Assembly (NCBI GenBank): GCA_030694935.1
Contig: JAUYUA010000001.1
Span: 1-37,653 of the forward strand
Length of the DNA: 37,653 nt
Reading direction: 5' to 3'
Source of the DNA: Lutibacter sp.
GTDB taxonomy: Bacteria; Bacteroidota; Bacteroidia; Flavobacteriales; Flavobacteriaceae
Numbering within the stretch: position 1 is the stretch's first letter; every line of letters starts with the position of its first letter. The position numbers and the translations under genes were made by a program. Positions 7,546 to 16,703 of the stretch are shown one piece after another. The notes beneath the pieces are model-generated. The model saw nothing but the letters and a program-made list of their open reading frames with translations. It had not been told where the DNA came from and did not search any database.

Positions 7546-7590
7546 CAAAAAGTTAAGTTTAACCGCTTGGCTTTTTTTGTTTAAAGCAAT

Positions 7591-7675
7591 GCGCGTATGG
7601 CGGAATTGGTAGACGCGCCAGCTTGAGGGGCTGGTGTTCGCTTAGAATGTGCAAGTTCGAATCTTGTTACGCGCA
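7591..7675 (+). tRNA. tRNA-Leu (anticodon GAG)
   Basis: This is a class II tRNA with a long variable arm. The acceptor stem is GCGCGTA/TACGCGC, the anticodon stem CCAGC/GCTGG encloses TTGAGGG with anticodon GAG, and the T arm is GCAAG/CTTGT around TTCGAAT. The discriminator is A and CCA is not encoded. It lies 45 bases after tRNA-Lys, probably in the same transcript. Confidence 0.95.
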
Positions 7676-7718
7676 CAAAAAAAATTGATCCCGAATACTT
7701 GGGATGAAAAATTATTAG

Positions 7719-7748
7719 AACGGACAGCTCGCGAGCTGTCCGTTTTTT
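7719..7748 (+). terminator. Rho-independent terminator of the tRNA unit
   Basis: CGGACAGCTCG at 7721-7731 and its exact complement at 7732-7742 form a perfect palindrome followed by a run of T. A smaller hairpin (ATCCC/GGGAT, about 7687-7704) lies just before it. Confidence 0.88.
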
Positions 7749-7844
7749 TATAATTCACAGTTTACCTATCGTTAATCAAGCTGCGTATTCTATGATATAA
7801 ACCAAGTGAAAATCATAAAAAATTAATTCAATCCAAATTTGTTT

Positions 7845-8020
7845 TAACCGCAAGGAACGCAAAGAAAAAAACGCAAAGTTCCCAAAAAATTCATCATTTT
7901 AAAATTCTAAAATCGTAAAACCGTTTTAGCAGTTTTTCTCCGATAAAAAGATTGGAACGAAAAGCCCGACCTGCCTGTCGGCAGGCAGGCCTGCCAGTTG
8001 GGCGGGAAACGCCTACCGAA
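7845..8020. repeat. Dispersed repeat, copy A (GCAAAG block plus GC-rich palindrome)
   Basis: The non-coding stretch 7749-8087 holds AACCGCAAGGAACGCAAAG at about 7845-7863 with further CGCAAAG units. It then has AAAGCCCGACC at 7961 leading into the hairpin CCTGCCTG/CAGGCAGG (7970-7977 with 7982-7989), flanked by GCCCGAC and GGCGGGAAACGCC. The same order of parts occurs at 28931-29130. I see no gene in the gap. It is much more GC-rich than its surroundings and is likely a REP-like mobile repeat. Confidence 0.6.
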
Positions 8021-8087
8021 ATAGCAAGCAGGCCCTCCAAAAAAAGGCAGACTGGAATAAAAAATGGATTTAAATATTGGCATAATT

Positions 8088-8804
8088 TTATTTTTCTTCT
8101 TTTTTATTGGCGCTTAATTGTTTCATAATATCTTCCATCATTTCAACTTGCACCTGCTGGATGTTTAACAATTCCTGTTGTTGGTGAATGATTAAATGGT
8201 CAATTTTTTCGTGAAGCATTCTTATTTCCAGTTCGCTCTTTAAATTAACCATATAATCTTGTTTTGAACGTTCCCTGTCTTTATCTTCCTGCCTATTTTG
8301 GCTCATCATAATTACGGGAGCCTGCAATGCCGCCAAACAAGACAAAATTAAATTTAGCAAAATAAAAGGATATGGATCAAAACCTTTGTTCAACAAAAAA
8401 ATGATATTGCTAAAAATCCATATTAAAATAAAGAAACCAAAAATAATTATAAACTTCCAACTTCCGCCAAAAGCAGCAATTTTATCGGCTAAACGTTGTC
8501 CGAAAGTAAAGTTTGCAGCATCCAAATCTAAACTGTTTTTTGATGAAATAATCTCGTGGTTCTTTAAAGTTTTTAAAACATCTTCCTCTAACTTTGACAA
8601 CTCTCCTACTTCATTCATTAAATATTGAGCGATATATTTTTCGCGATACTGGTTCAATTCTGAAATAGATATTAAACTGTTTCGATTAAAATCTTTATGA
8701 TCCTTTTGAATGATTTCAAAAATAGATTTTCTGATAATTTTAGCGTCTACTTTTTCGCTTTCTAAAAATTCTTTTTGCGAAATATTGCTTATAAATGTTT
8801 TCAT
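8088..8804 (-). CDS. DUF1003-domain membrane protein
   Basis: The protein has 238 residues. A soluble N-terminal region of about 110 residues is followed by the DUF1003 block: FGQRLADKIAAFGGSWKFI, a first transmembrane helix (IIIFGFFILIWIFSNIIFLL), FDPYPFILLN, and a second helix (LILSCLAALQAPVIMM). The conserved SQNRQEDKDRERSKQDY motif follows, with a C-terminal amphipathic, probably coiled-coil, stretch. It is predicted to lie in the inner membrane with both ends in the cytoplasm. The family's function is unknown. It has its own transcript, divergent from the PUL regulator. Confidence 0.88.
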   Translation of the reverse strand: MKTFISNISQKEFLESEKVDAKIIRKSIFEIIQKDHKDFNRNSLISISELNQYREKYIAQYLMNEVGELSKLEEDVLKTLKNHEIISSKNSLDLDAANFTFGQRLADKIAAFGGSWKFIIIFGFFILIWIFSNIIFLLNKGFDPYPFILLNLILSCLAALQAPVIMMSQNRQEDKDRERSKQDYMVNLKSELEIRMLHEKIDHLIIHQQQELLNIQQVQVEMMEDIMKQLSANKKEEK

Positions 8805-8963
8805 TGTTTAAATGGATTGTTTAAGCTTGTGATTGTTCAAATAAAGATATCTAAATATCCTATTCAGAAAAAATAAATTTTTCAAATTATTTAAATACTT
8901 CAAAAAAAACAGTTGCAAAAAATATTGTAATATTGTAACGAACCTATTTTTAATTTATACCGA

Positions 8964-11774
8964 TTGAAATTCTTTAAAAAATCAATACAATTCTTACTAT
9001 TCTTGGCCATTATTTTTATGGATGCCCAAGAGCTGCCGCCTGTTGAAAATTATGCCCCGGAAATTTATGGCGCTGAAAATCAGAACTGGTCCATTTCGCA
9101 ATCGGCAGACAATTATATGTATGTTGCCAACAGCAGCGGATTGTTAGAGTTTAATGGTTCTAAATGGAAATTATTTCCCACGCCCAACAAATCGAGTATG
9201 CGCTCGGTAAATGTTATCGGCAAAAGAATATATACGGGTTGCTATATGGAATTTGGGTATTGGGAGAAAAACGATTTTGGAAATTTGATTTATTTTTCCC
9301 TGAGCAAAAAATTGAAAGAACCTTTGCTTGAAGAAGAATTTTGGAATATTGTGAAATTTGACAGTTGGGTGCTGTTTCAATCTTTGCATCGCATTTATAT
9401 TTACAACACGGTAGATGAATCTTTTAACAGCATAAATTCTAAAACCAACCTTCCGAAAGTATTTAAAGTGGATGAAAGCATTTATTTTCAAAAAATGAAT
9501 GACGGCCTTTACAAAATTGAAAACGGAAATCCGGTGTTGATTTCAAATCATCCACTTTTACAAAATAATATTTTAGTCAATATTTTTTCTGTCAATAAAA
9601 AAATGTTGCTTCAAACCCAAGAAAAAGGATTTTATTTTTTTGAAGATGAAAAACTTTCAAAATGGGATTTTCCTTCGAATGACGAGATTTCGTCGATGAG
9701 CGTTTACAGCAGTTTGCAACTTGCAGACGGCAGTTTTATTTTAGGAACTATTTCTAACGGCATTTATCACATTGACAGCAAAGGAAACCTACTTAACAAC
9801 ATCAATCAGAAAAGTGGTTTAAACAATAACACTGTTTTATCTATGTTTGAAGATCGCAGCCGCAATGTTTGGCTTGGTTTGGACAATGGCATCAGTGTTG
9901 TCAATTTAAATTCACCTTTTAGCATTTACAATGACATTTACGGAAAATTGGGAACAGTTTACGCTTCGGTAATTTTCAAAAACAAACTCTATCTTGGCAC
10001 CAATCAGGGTTTGTTTTATAAAAACATTAATTCTAATGAAGATTTTAAGTTTGTTAAAGGCACTAACGGCCAGGTTTGGTGTTTAAAAGTGATTGATGAC
10101 ACGCTTTTTTGCGGACATAATATAGGTACCTTTATGGTGGATGACAATCAAGTGAACCTCATTGCAGACAAGATGGGAACTTGGGACATCAAATACATCA
10201 ATAACAATAAAAATTTGTTGTTGCAGGGAAATTATGATGGACTTTTTGTGCTAGAGAAAGTCAATAACAATTGGAAAGTAAGAAATAAAGTTGAAGGGTT
10301 TGATATTTCGAGCCGGCATTTTGAATTAATTGATAACAATCAATTGTTTGTGAGCCACGAATATAAAGGTGTATATAAATTAAAAATAAACAATGATTTT
10401 ACAAAAGTTTTGCGGTATTCCACTGAAACCAGTGTTCCAAAAGGATTGAAATCGAGTTTAATAAAATACAACAATGACATTATTTATACTGTAAAAGAGG
10501 GGATTTTCAGGTATCACTTTAAAAAAGAAAAATTTGTTAAAGACACCTTAATGTCGGATAATTTTTTGGCGGACGACACTTATTTTTCAGGAAATTTGGT
10601 TGTCGATTCCAAAACCAACACCCTTTGGGGATTTGCCAATAAAAACATCGTTTATTTTACGCCCGGTAAATTGAACAACATTCCCAAAGCCATTAAAATT
10701 TACTTGCCGGCATCACTAAGAAGAGACATTGCCGGATTTGAAAGTATGACCAATTTAACGGGCCGCCAATACTTATTTGGAACATCCAGAGGTTATATTA
10801 TATTGTATTTGGATAAAACAAACCATGAAAAATCTTTTAAAATAGGGATAAATTCGATTGATAAAAGTACGCTTAATGCGCAAAGCACGCCAGTTTCATT
10901 AGAAAATAACACCACTTTTGAATATAGAAACAACAATTTGGTTTTTACTTTCAGTGTTCCCGAATTTGATAAATACTCAGAGGTAAATTACCAATATCAG
11001 CTAAAAGGAATGTATGATGAATGGAGTGAATGGAGCACAAATTCTGAAGTTTTCTTTAAAAATTTACCGGCAGGGAATTACACCTTTAATGTTAAAGCCA
11101 AAATAGGCAATGTGCTTTCATCCAATATTGCCTCGTACTCTTTTAGAATTGACAGGCCTTGGATGCTTTCAACCCCAATGCTTTTGATCTATTTTATTTT
11201 ATTTAGTGCCTTGCTCTTTTTAATTCATAACCTTTACAAAAATTATTACGCCAAACAGAAACAAAAGTTGATAGAAAGAAAACAGCGCGATTTTGCTTTG
11301 TCGCAATTGGAAAATGAAAAAGTGATTATGCGGTTAAAAAATGAAAATTTGCAAAGCGAAATTTATAGCAAAACTAGAGAGTTATCCGTATCAACCATGA
11401 ACATCATCAATAAGAACGAACTCTTAAGAACCATTAAAGATGAGCTGACCTTAGTTAAAGATGAAACCAACATAAAACCGGTGATTAAAATCATCAATAA
11501 AAATATTGCCAACACCAGTGACTGGGAGTTGTTTCAGGAAGCTTTTAACAATGCCGACAGCGATTTTTTAAAGAAAGTAAAATCATTGCATCCTTCCTTA
11601 AGTCCGAACGATTTACGCCTATGCGCTTATTTGCGTTTAAACCTTTCTTCCAAAGAAATTGCGCCACTTTTAAACATTTCTGTGCGAAGCGTTGAGATAA
11701 AAAGATATCGTTTGCGTAAAAAAATGGACTTACCGCATGAAGATAGTCTTGTTGAGTACATTCTAAAAATTTAG
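8964..11774 (+). CDS. PUL sensor/regulator: beta-propeller, Y_Y_Y domain, LuxR-type HTH
   Basis: The protein has 936 residues and probably starts at a TTG. This start gives a proper signal sequence (MKFFKKSIQFLLFLAIIFMDAQ), whereas the next in-frame ATG, at codon 19, would remove it. Residues of about 25-620 look like a periplasmic sensor built from beta-propeller repeats (for example NTVLSMFEDRSRNVWLGLDN). A Y_Y_Y domain lies at about 640-733 (VNYQYQLKGMYDEWSEWS, LPAGNYTFNVKA). A single transmembrane helix follows at about 737-757, then a coiled coil. A GerE/LuxR-type HTH occupies about 890-925 (LSSKEIAPLLNISVRSVEIKRYRLRKKM). There is no kinase or receiver domain, so it resembles one-component SusR-like activators that bind periplasmic oligosaccharides and switch on the neighbouring PUL. 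It lies directly upstream of susC in the same direction. Confidence 0.87.
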   Translation: MKFFKKSIQFLLFLAIIFMDAQELPPVENYAPEIYGAENQNWSISQSADNYMYVANSSGLLEFNGSKWKLFPTPNKSSMRSVNVIGKRIYTGCYMEFGYWEKNDFGNLIYFSLSKKLKEPLLEEEFWNIVKFDSWVLFQSLHRIYIYNTVDESFNSINSKTNLPKVFKVDESIYFQKMNDGLYKIENGNPVLISNHPLLQNNILVNIFSVNKKMLLQTQEKGFYFFEDEKLSKWDFPSNDEISSMSVYSSLQLADGSFILGTISNGIYHIDSKGNLLNNINQKSGLNNNTVLSMFEDRSRNVWLGLDNGISVVNLNSPFSIYNDIYGKLGTVYASVIFKNKLYLGTNQGLFYKNINSNEDFKFVKGTNGQVWCLKVIDDTLFCGHNIGTFMVDDNQVNLIADKMGTWDIKYINNNKNLLLQGNYDGLFVLEKVNNNWKVRNKVEGFDISSRHFELIDNNQLFVSHEYKGVYKLKINNDFTKVLRYSTETSVPKGLKSSLIKYNNDIIYTVKEGIFRYHFKKEKFVKDTLMSDNFLADDTYFSGNLVVDSKTNTLWGFANKNIVYFTPGKLNNIPKAIKIYLPASLRRDIAGFESMTNLTGRQYLFGTSRGYIILYLDKTNHEKSFKIGINSIDKSTLNAQSTPVSLENNTTFEYRNNNLVFTFSVPEFDKYSEVNYQYQLKGMYDEWSEWSTNSEVFFKNLPAGNYTFNVKAKIGNVLSSNIASYSFRIDRPWMLSTPMLLIYFILFSALLFLIHNLYKNYYAKQKQKLIERKQRDFALSQLENEKVIMRLKNENLQSEIYSKTRELSVSTMNIINKNELLRTIKDELTLVKDETNIKPVIKIINKNIANTSDWELFQEAFNNADSDFLKKVKSLHPSLSPNDLRLCAYLRLNLSSKEIAPLLNISVRSVEIKRYRLRKKMDLPHEDSLVEYILKI

Positions 11775-11853
11775 TTTACTGCTACATTAATTCTAATCAC
11801 TACAACATTACCACAACATTTAAAGAACTACAAGGTTATAGCTTGTAAAATTT

Positions 11854-11878
11854 TAATGTTTTATTAACATTATTTTTA
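11854..11878 (+). terminator. Weak AT-rich terminator after the regulator
   Basis: TAATGTT (11854-11860) and AACATTA (11866-11872) form a 7-base stem with a 5-base loop, followed by five T. It lies 80 bases after the regulator's stop codon. The stem is weak. Confidence 0.4.
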
Positions 11879-11960
11879 CGGTTGATAAGCACTTTTTTTC
11901 TAATAAACATCTTATAATAATTAAGAATAGGACATTCTTAAAAATCATTTATATTTCTTA

Positions 11961-11997
11961 AAAACCAACCTGTATATTTTTTGTATAGGTTGGTTTT
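11961..11997. promoter_or_regulatory. Inverted repeat upstream of susC (operator, attenuator or late terminator)
   Basis: AAAACCAACCT at 11961-11971 is the exact complement of AGGTTGGTTTT at 11987-11997. The loop between them contains GTATATTTTTTGTAT. The right arm ends in TTTT, so it could terminate RNA, but it is only 57 bases before the susC start codon. A TATCTTTA box at 12021-12028 could be the susC -7 element. The rest of the 279-base gap (11775-12053) shows only the weak hairpin after the regulator. Confidence 0.5.
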
Positions 11998-12053
11998 AAA
12001 TTTTCAGTTGTTTATAATTTTATCTTTATAAAAACTTAAATTAATCATAATAT

Positions 12054-15000
12054 ATGAAATCATTAATCTTATCATTTATTCTCAGTTTTGTCGGGATTAT
12101 CGCCTCCGCTCAAAACTATGAAGTAAAAGGAGTTGTAGTTGGTGTTGGCGGAGAGCCTTTGCCGGGAGTTTCCATTGTTGTAAAAAATTCAACGAAAGGA
12201 GCATCTACAGATTTTGAAGGAAATTTTAGCATTTCCGGTATTCAAAAAGGAGAAACACTTGTTTTCTCTTATATCGGTTTTACAACTAAAGAAGTTTTAG
12301 TTAGTAATGCCAATTTTTTGAAAGTAGTTCTTAACGAAGACACCCAAAGTCTAGATGAAGTTGTCGTTATTGGGTATGGAACTCAAAAGAAGAGTGTTGT
12401 AACAGGCGCGATTTCTAGCGTTAAAGCTGAGGAATTAGAGAATCTTCCAGTAGAAAGAGTAGAGCAAGCGCTTCAAGGACGTGTATCTGGTGTTGTTATT
12501 GCAGCCAATTCTGGTCAACCAGGTTCTGCATCAACAGTGAGAGTTCGTGGTATCACAACATTTGACACTTATGGAGGTAATAATCCTCTTTGGGTTGTTG
12601 ACGGTGTAATTGTAGGTTCAGGTGGAATTGGTTACCTTAATCAATCTGATATTGAATCTATCGAAGTGTTAAAAGATGCTGCTTCATTGGCCATTTATGG
12701 CGCTCGTGCTGCTTCTGGAGCTATTTTGGTTACCACAAAAAAAGGTAAATCAGGAAAAATTGGTGTTAATTACACTGGTTTTATAGGAGTTTCAAGTGCT
12801 GCAAATAAAGTGTCACTATTAAACGCCACTGAATATGGCGCATTAATGAATGAGAAATCTGTAGCTGATGGCGGTCCTATTTTATTCCCTAATTTATCCA
12901 CTTTAGGTGTTGGAACAGATTGGCAGGATATTATTTTTAATGACAGTGCACTGCGTACTTCTCATGAGATTAGCTTAAGTGCGGGCAATGATATCTCAAC
13001 TTTTTATGCATCTTTTGGACTTAGTGAACAAGAAGGTATTGTAACTTCTGACATTTCAAAGTTTGACAGAAAAAGTATCAGATTGAATTCAACCCATAAA
13101 ATATCAAAATACTTTACTGTTGGGCAAACATTGGGTTATGCGCATAAAAAAGAAATTGGTTTAGGAAACACAAATAGTGAATATGGCGGACCTTTAAGCT
13201 CTGCATTAAATCTTGATCCTATTACAAAATCGGTAATTACTGATCCTGTGATTGCAAATAGCGCGCCTTACAGCACCAATGCCGTAATGAGAGATGCGAA
13301 CGGAAATCCTTATGGAATTTCAAGTATAGTTGGACAAGAAATGACAAATCCACTTGCTTACACACAAACCCGTTTAGGAAACTATGGTTGGTCTGATGAT
13401 TTAGTGGGAAATGCATTTATTGAAGCGACACCTATTGAAGGTTTAAAATTTAAATCATCCGTTGGTGCTACACTTGCTTATTGGGGATATGAAAGTTTTA
13501 CACCTGAATTTTATTTAAATGCAACCAATTCTACTTCACAAAATAATATCTCAAGAGGCAGAAATAGAGGATTTGGATGGAATTTAGAAAATACAGTTTC
13601 CTATTCTAAGGAACTTGAAAAGCATAATTTTACTATTTTATTGGGACAAGGAGTTTATATTGACAATATAACAAGCGGTGTTGGGGTTACTTATTTCAAT
13701 ATTCCTGTTGAAAGTCGTAACGACGCTTCTTTTAATTTTGACATACCTGCAATTGATAAAACTACAAGTTCTTATGATGGGACTGAGCATAAAGTGACTT
13801 CATTATTTTCAAGGTTAAATTATAACTATGATGAAAAATATTTATTTACAGGTATTATTCGTCGCGATGGTTCTTCAAGATTTGGTACAAATAATAGATA
13901 TGGCATATTCCCTTCATTTTCATTAGGTTGGAATACTTATAAAGAAGATTTTTGGTCACAAAACGAAATCATTGACCAACTTAAAATTAGAGGTGGTTGG
14001 GGTGTTACAGGAAATGATGCAATTCCAGATTTTGGATATTTAGCGCTTGTTAACGGTGGAAGAAACTATACTATAGGACTTGATGGTGTAACAATAGTTA
14101 CCGGTTATAGCCCAAATGCACCAGACAATCCAGATTTACGTTGGGAAGAAACTGCACAATTAAATGTTGGTTTTGAAGCGAAATTATTCAATACTTTAAA
14201 CGTAACATTTGATTATTTCATCAAAAAAACATCAGGTATTTTACAATACACTGAAATTCCAGGATACGTTGGCGCAACTGGAAGTCCTTTAGGTAACGTT
14301 GCCGATATGGAAAATTCAGGTATTGAACTTGAATTGGGATATAAAAAAGAGTTTGGAGATGTGAAATTTTCAGCAAATGGAAATATCTCATACTTAAAAA
14401 ATGAAGTTACCTATTTAGGACAAGGAAAAGATTTTATTACTTCAGGTGCTGCAGGATACCAATCAATGGGAAACATTACCAGAACGCAAGTTGGTGAAGG
14501 TTATAACTCATTTTATGGTTTTGAAACCAACGGAATTTTCCAAAACGTTGCAGAAATTAATGCTTATACCAATACTAATGGCGGATTAATTCAACCAAAT
14601 GCAAGTCCTGGAGATTTTAAATGGGTTGATGCAAATGGAGATGGAACCATCACAGATGATGACAAACAATTTTTAGGCAGCCCAATTCCAAAATATACTT
14701 TTGGATTGACATTAAATGCTGATTACAAAGGTTTTGACGTTTTGGTATTTACCCAAGGAGCTGCAGGAAATAAAATTTTCCAAGGATTAAGAAGACTTGA
14801 TGTTCCAACAGCAAATTATCAATCAGTTGCATTAAGCAGATGGACAGGTGAAGGAACATCTAATGATTATCCTAGACTTATTACTGGTGACCCAAATGGA
14901 AACTTTAGTAAAATGTCAGATTTTTATTTAGAAGACGGTGATTACATAAGACTTAAAACTGTTCAAATAGGCTATACATTGCCATCTAGCGCCATTAGTA

Positions 15001-15167
15001 AAATTGGAGCTCAAAAATTGAGACTTTATGTTACTGGTGAAAACTTAGCGACATTAACCAATTACACTGGTTACGATCCGGAAATTGGAGGAAATGTTTT
15101 AGGGATAGACAGAGGTTATTACCCTCAAGCGAGATCTTTTATGTTTGGTGTTAACTTACAATTTTAA
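12054..15167 (+). CDS. susC: SusC/RagA-family TonB-linked outer-membrane transporter
   Basis: The protein has 1037 residues, typical for SusC. A signal peptide ends at IASAQ near residue 19. A carboxypeptidase-regulatory-like domain covers about 24-95, starting with the EVKGVVVGVGGEPLPGVSI strand pattern. The TonB-box-like DEVVVIGYG follows near 103-111. The plug domain lies at about 115-235 (VERVEQALQGRVSGV, WVVDGV, SIEVLKDAASLAIYGARAA). The remainder is a 22-strand barrel ending in SFMFGVNLQF, with a terminal Phe. It imports oligosaccharides into the periplasm, with SusD as lid, using TonB energy. It is the first gene of a tight four-gene operon; the susD start is 13 bases after its stop. 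Beta-1,3-glucan as substrate is inferred from the neighbouring enzymes. Confidence 0.96.
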   Translation: MKSLILSFILSFVGIIASAQNYEVKGVVVGVGGEPLPGVSIVVKNSTKGASTDFEGNFSISGIQKGETLVFSYIGFTTKEVLVSNANFLKVVLNEDTQSLDEVVVIGYGTQKKSVVTGAISSVKAEELENLPVERVEQALQGRVSGVVIAANSGQPGSASTVRVRGITTFDTYGGNNPLWVVDGVIVGSGGIGYLNQSDIESIEVLKDAASLAIYGARAASGAILVTTKKGKSGKIGVNYTGFIGVSSAANKVSLLNATEYGALMNEKSVADGGPILFPNLSTLGVGTDWQDIIFNDSALRTSHEISLSAGNDISTFYASFGLSEQEGIVTSDISKFDRKSIRLNSTHKISKYFTVGQTLGYAHKKEIGLGNTNSEYGGPLSSALNLDPITKSVITDPVIANSAPYSTNAVMRDANGNPYGISSIVGQEMTNPLAYTQTRLGNYGWSDDLVGNAFIEATPIEGLKFKSSVGATLAYWGYESFTPEFYLNATNSTSQNNISRGRNRGFGWNLENTVSYSKELEKHNFTILLGQGVYIDNITSGVGVTYFNIPVESRNDASFNFDIPAIDKTTSSYDGTEHKVTSLFSRLNYNYDEKYLFTGIIRRDGSSRFGTNNRYGIFPSFSLGWNTYKEDFWSQNEIIDQLKIRGGWGVTGNDAIPDFGYLALVNGGRNYTIGLDGVTIVTGYSPNAPDNPDLRWEETAQLNVGFEAKLFNTLNVTFDYFIKKTSGILQYTEIPGYVGATGSPLGNVADMENSGIELELGYKKEFGDVKFSANGNISYLKNEVTYLGQGKDFITSGAAGYQSMGNITRTQVGEGYNSFYGFETNGIFQNVAEINAYTNTNGGLIQPNASPGDFKWVDANGDGTITDDDKQFLGSPIPKYTFGLTLNADYKGFDVLVFTQGAAGNKIFQGLRRLDVPTANYQSVALSRWTGEGTSNDYPRLITGDPNGNFSKMSDFYLEDGDYIRLKTVQIGYTLPSSAISKIGAQKLRLYVTGENLATLTNYTGYDPEIGGNVLGIDRGYYPQARSFMFGVNLQF

Positions 15168-15179
15168 TAATAATAAATT

Positions 15180-16691
15180 ATGAAAACAAAAAAATATAAG
15201 TACCTATTATTTGCCATTGCAATGGTAGCTACCGTAATATCATGTTCTGATGAATATTTAGATGTTGAGCCAAAAGGCGTTTTTCTTTCAGGAAACTATT
15301 ACGCAAATCAAGAACAAGCATATTCAGGACTTGTTTCTGTTTATGATGTGATGAGAAAAAATTCGGGTGGTTTTGAAAATATGATAACCATGATGAATGC
15401 CGGTTCTGATGATTTTTATGCAGGAGGAGGAAACTCTAGTGACGGTGCAGGAATACAATCTTTTTCTAATTATTCCTTAAACGCAATTGAAATGCCATTA
15501 AGTTTTTGGAGCGATCATTACCAAGGAATTTATAGAGCTAATATTATGCTTTTAAAATTACCTGCTGCAACTATGGAAGAAAGTGTAAAAACGCGCTATA
15601 CCGCTGAAACAAAAGCTTTGAGAGCTAATTATTACTTTAATTTGGTGAGAATGTTTGGAAATATTCCATTAATATTGGAGCCTGTCAGTTCTTCAGAAAT
15701 GTATAACGTGACACAGTCCAACAAAGAAGCTGTCTATGGCCAAATTGAAAGCGATCTTTTAGAAGCAATTCCTTCTTTACCTGCAACATTAAACCTTGCT
15801 ACCGAAGCAGGAAGATTCACAAAAGGCGCTGCACAGGCATTGCTTGGAAAAGTTTATTTGTACCAAAATAAAAATACTTTAGCGGCTGCGCAATTGGCAC
15901 AAGTAAATGGTACGCCTGGACAAACCAGCCAATATGGTTATAAATTGCTAGAAGATTTTAATGATCTTTGGATAGTTGACAATAAATTTAATACTGAAGC
16001 GATTTTGGAAGTTGTGCATACCAATGTTGGACTTTCAGGATGGGGAAATTGGGGAAGTGGATCTGATGAGGGAAATTCTGTGAATGTGATGGTAGGCCCT
16101 AGAAGCTACGTTAAAAAAACTGAAAATGCACCAGATTTACCTTCAGGCTGGAGTTTCAATCCGGTTTTACCTGAATTGTATGACTTATTAAAAAATGATC
16201 CACGTTTTGAAGCGACTATTTTAGATTTGAAAGCTTTAAAAGAATCGGGAGATGCTGACTATATTGGTGGCTACCAAGACACTGGATATTTTCTAAATAA
16301 ATTCACACCTACAAAAGCTGTTGCACATACAGGTGCAGGGGATGCTGTATTAAATTACAGACAAAATACGTATGCAATCCGTTTGGCAGATACGTATTTA
16401 ATGGAAGCTGAAGCATTAGGAGGAACAGGAACAAGAGCGCAAGCATTATTGGATGCCGTTAGGGCTAGAGTTGGCTTACCATCTATTCAAGTAAGTTTGT
16501 CAACTATTATGGCAGAACGCAGATTAGAATTAGCAGGAGAAGGCCACCGTTGGTTTGATTTGGTTAGAACTGGTCAGGCAGCAGCTAAATTAAGCAACAG
16601 AGGATTTGTTGCTGGAAAACACAACATTTTCCCAATTCCTTACAAAGAATTGGAAAATACAAAATTGGTTCAAAACCCAAATTATAATTAA
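15180..16691 (+). CDS. susD: SusD/RagB-family glycan-binding lipoprotein
   Basis: The protein has 503 residues. The lipoprotein signal ends at VISC (Cys22). SDEYLD follows, an acidic stretch that fits export to the cell surface. The SusD N-terminal region (DEYLDVEPKG, QAYSGLVSVYDVMR) is typical of the family, as are the TPR-like helices (ETKALRANYYFNLVRMFGNIPL). The C-terminal block includes YAIRLADTYLMEAEAL, MAERRLELAGEGHRWFDLVR and HNIFPIPYKELENTKL. It forms the hinged lid over SusC and captures glycan at the cell surface. Spacing of 12 bases on either side places it firmly in the SusC operon. Confidence 0.96.
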   Translation: MKTKKYKYLLFAIAMVATVISCSDEYLDVEPKGVFLSGNYYANQEQAYSGLVSVYDVMRKNSGGFENMITMMNAGSDDFYAGGGNSSDGAGIQSFSNYSLNAIEMPLSFWSDHYQGIYRANIMLLKLPAATMEESVKTRYTAETKALRANYYFNLVRMFGNIPLILEPVSSSEMYNVTQSNKEAVYGQIESDLLEAIPSLPATLNLATEAGRFTKGAAQALLGKVYLYQNKNTLAAAQLAQVNGTPGQTSQYGYKLLEDFNDLWIVDNKFNTEAILEVVHTNVGLSGWGNWGSGSDEGNSVNVMVGPRSYVKKTENAPDLPSGWSFNPVLPELYDLLKNDPRFEATILDLKALKESGDADYIGGYQDTGYFLNKFTPTKAVAHTGAGDAVLNYRQNTYAIRLADTYLMEAEALGGTGTRAQALLDAVRARVGLPSIQVSLSTIMAERRLELAGEGHRWFDLVRTGQAAAKLSNRGFVAGKHNIFPIPYKELENTKLVQNPNYN

Positions 16692-16703
16692 AAATATAAA
16701 AAC

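Noticed and set aside
8386-8628. 80-residue plus-strand frame inside the DUF1003 gene
   Set aside because: It lies antisense to a well-supported gene and reads as Lys/Ile/Phe-rich sequence with no motif.
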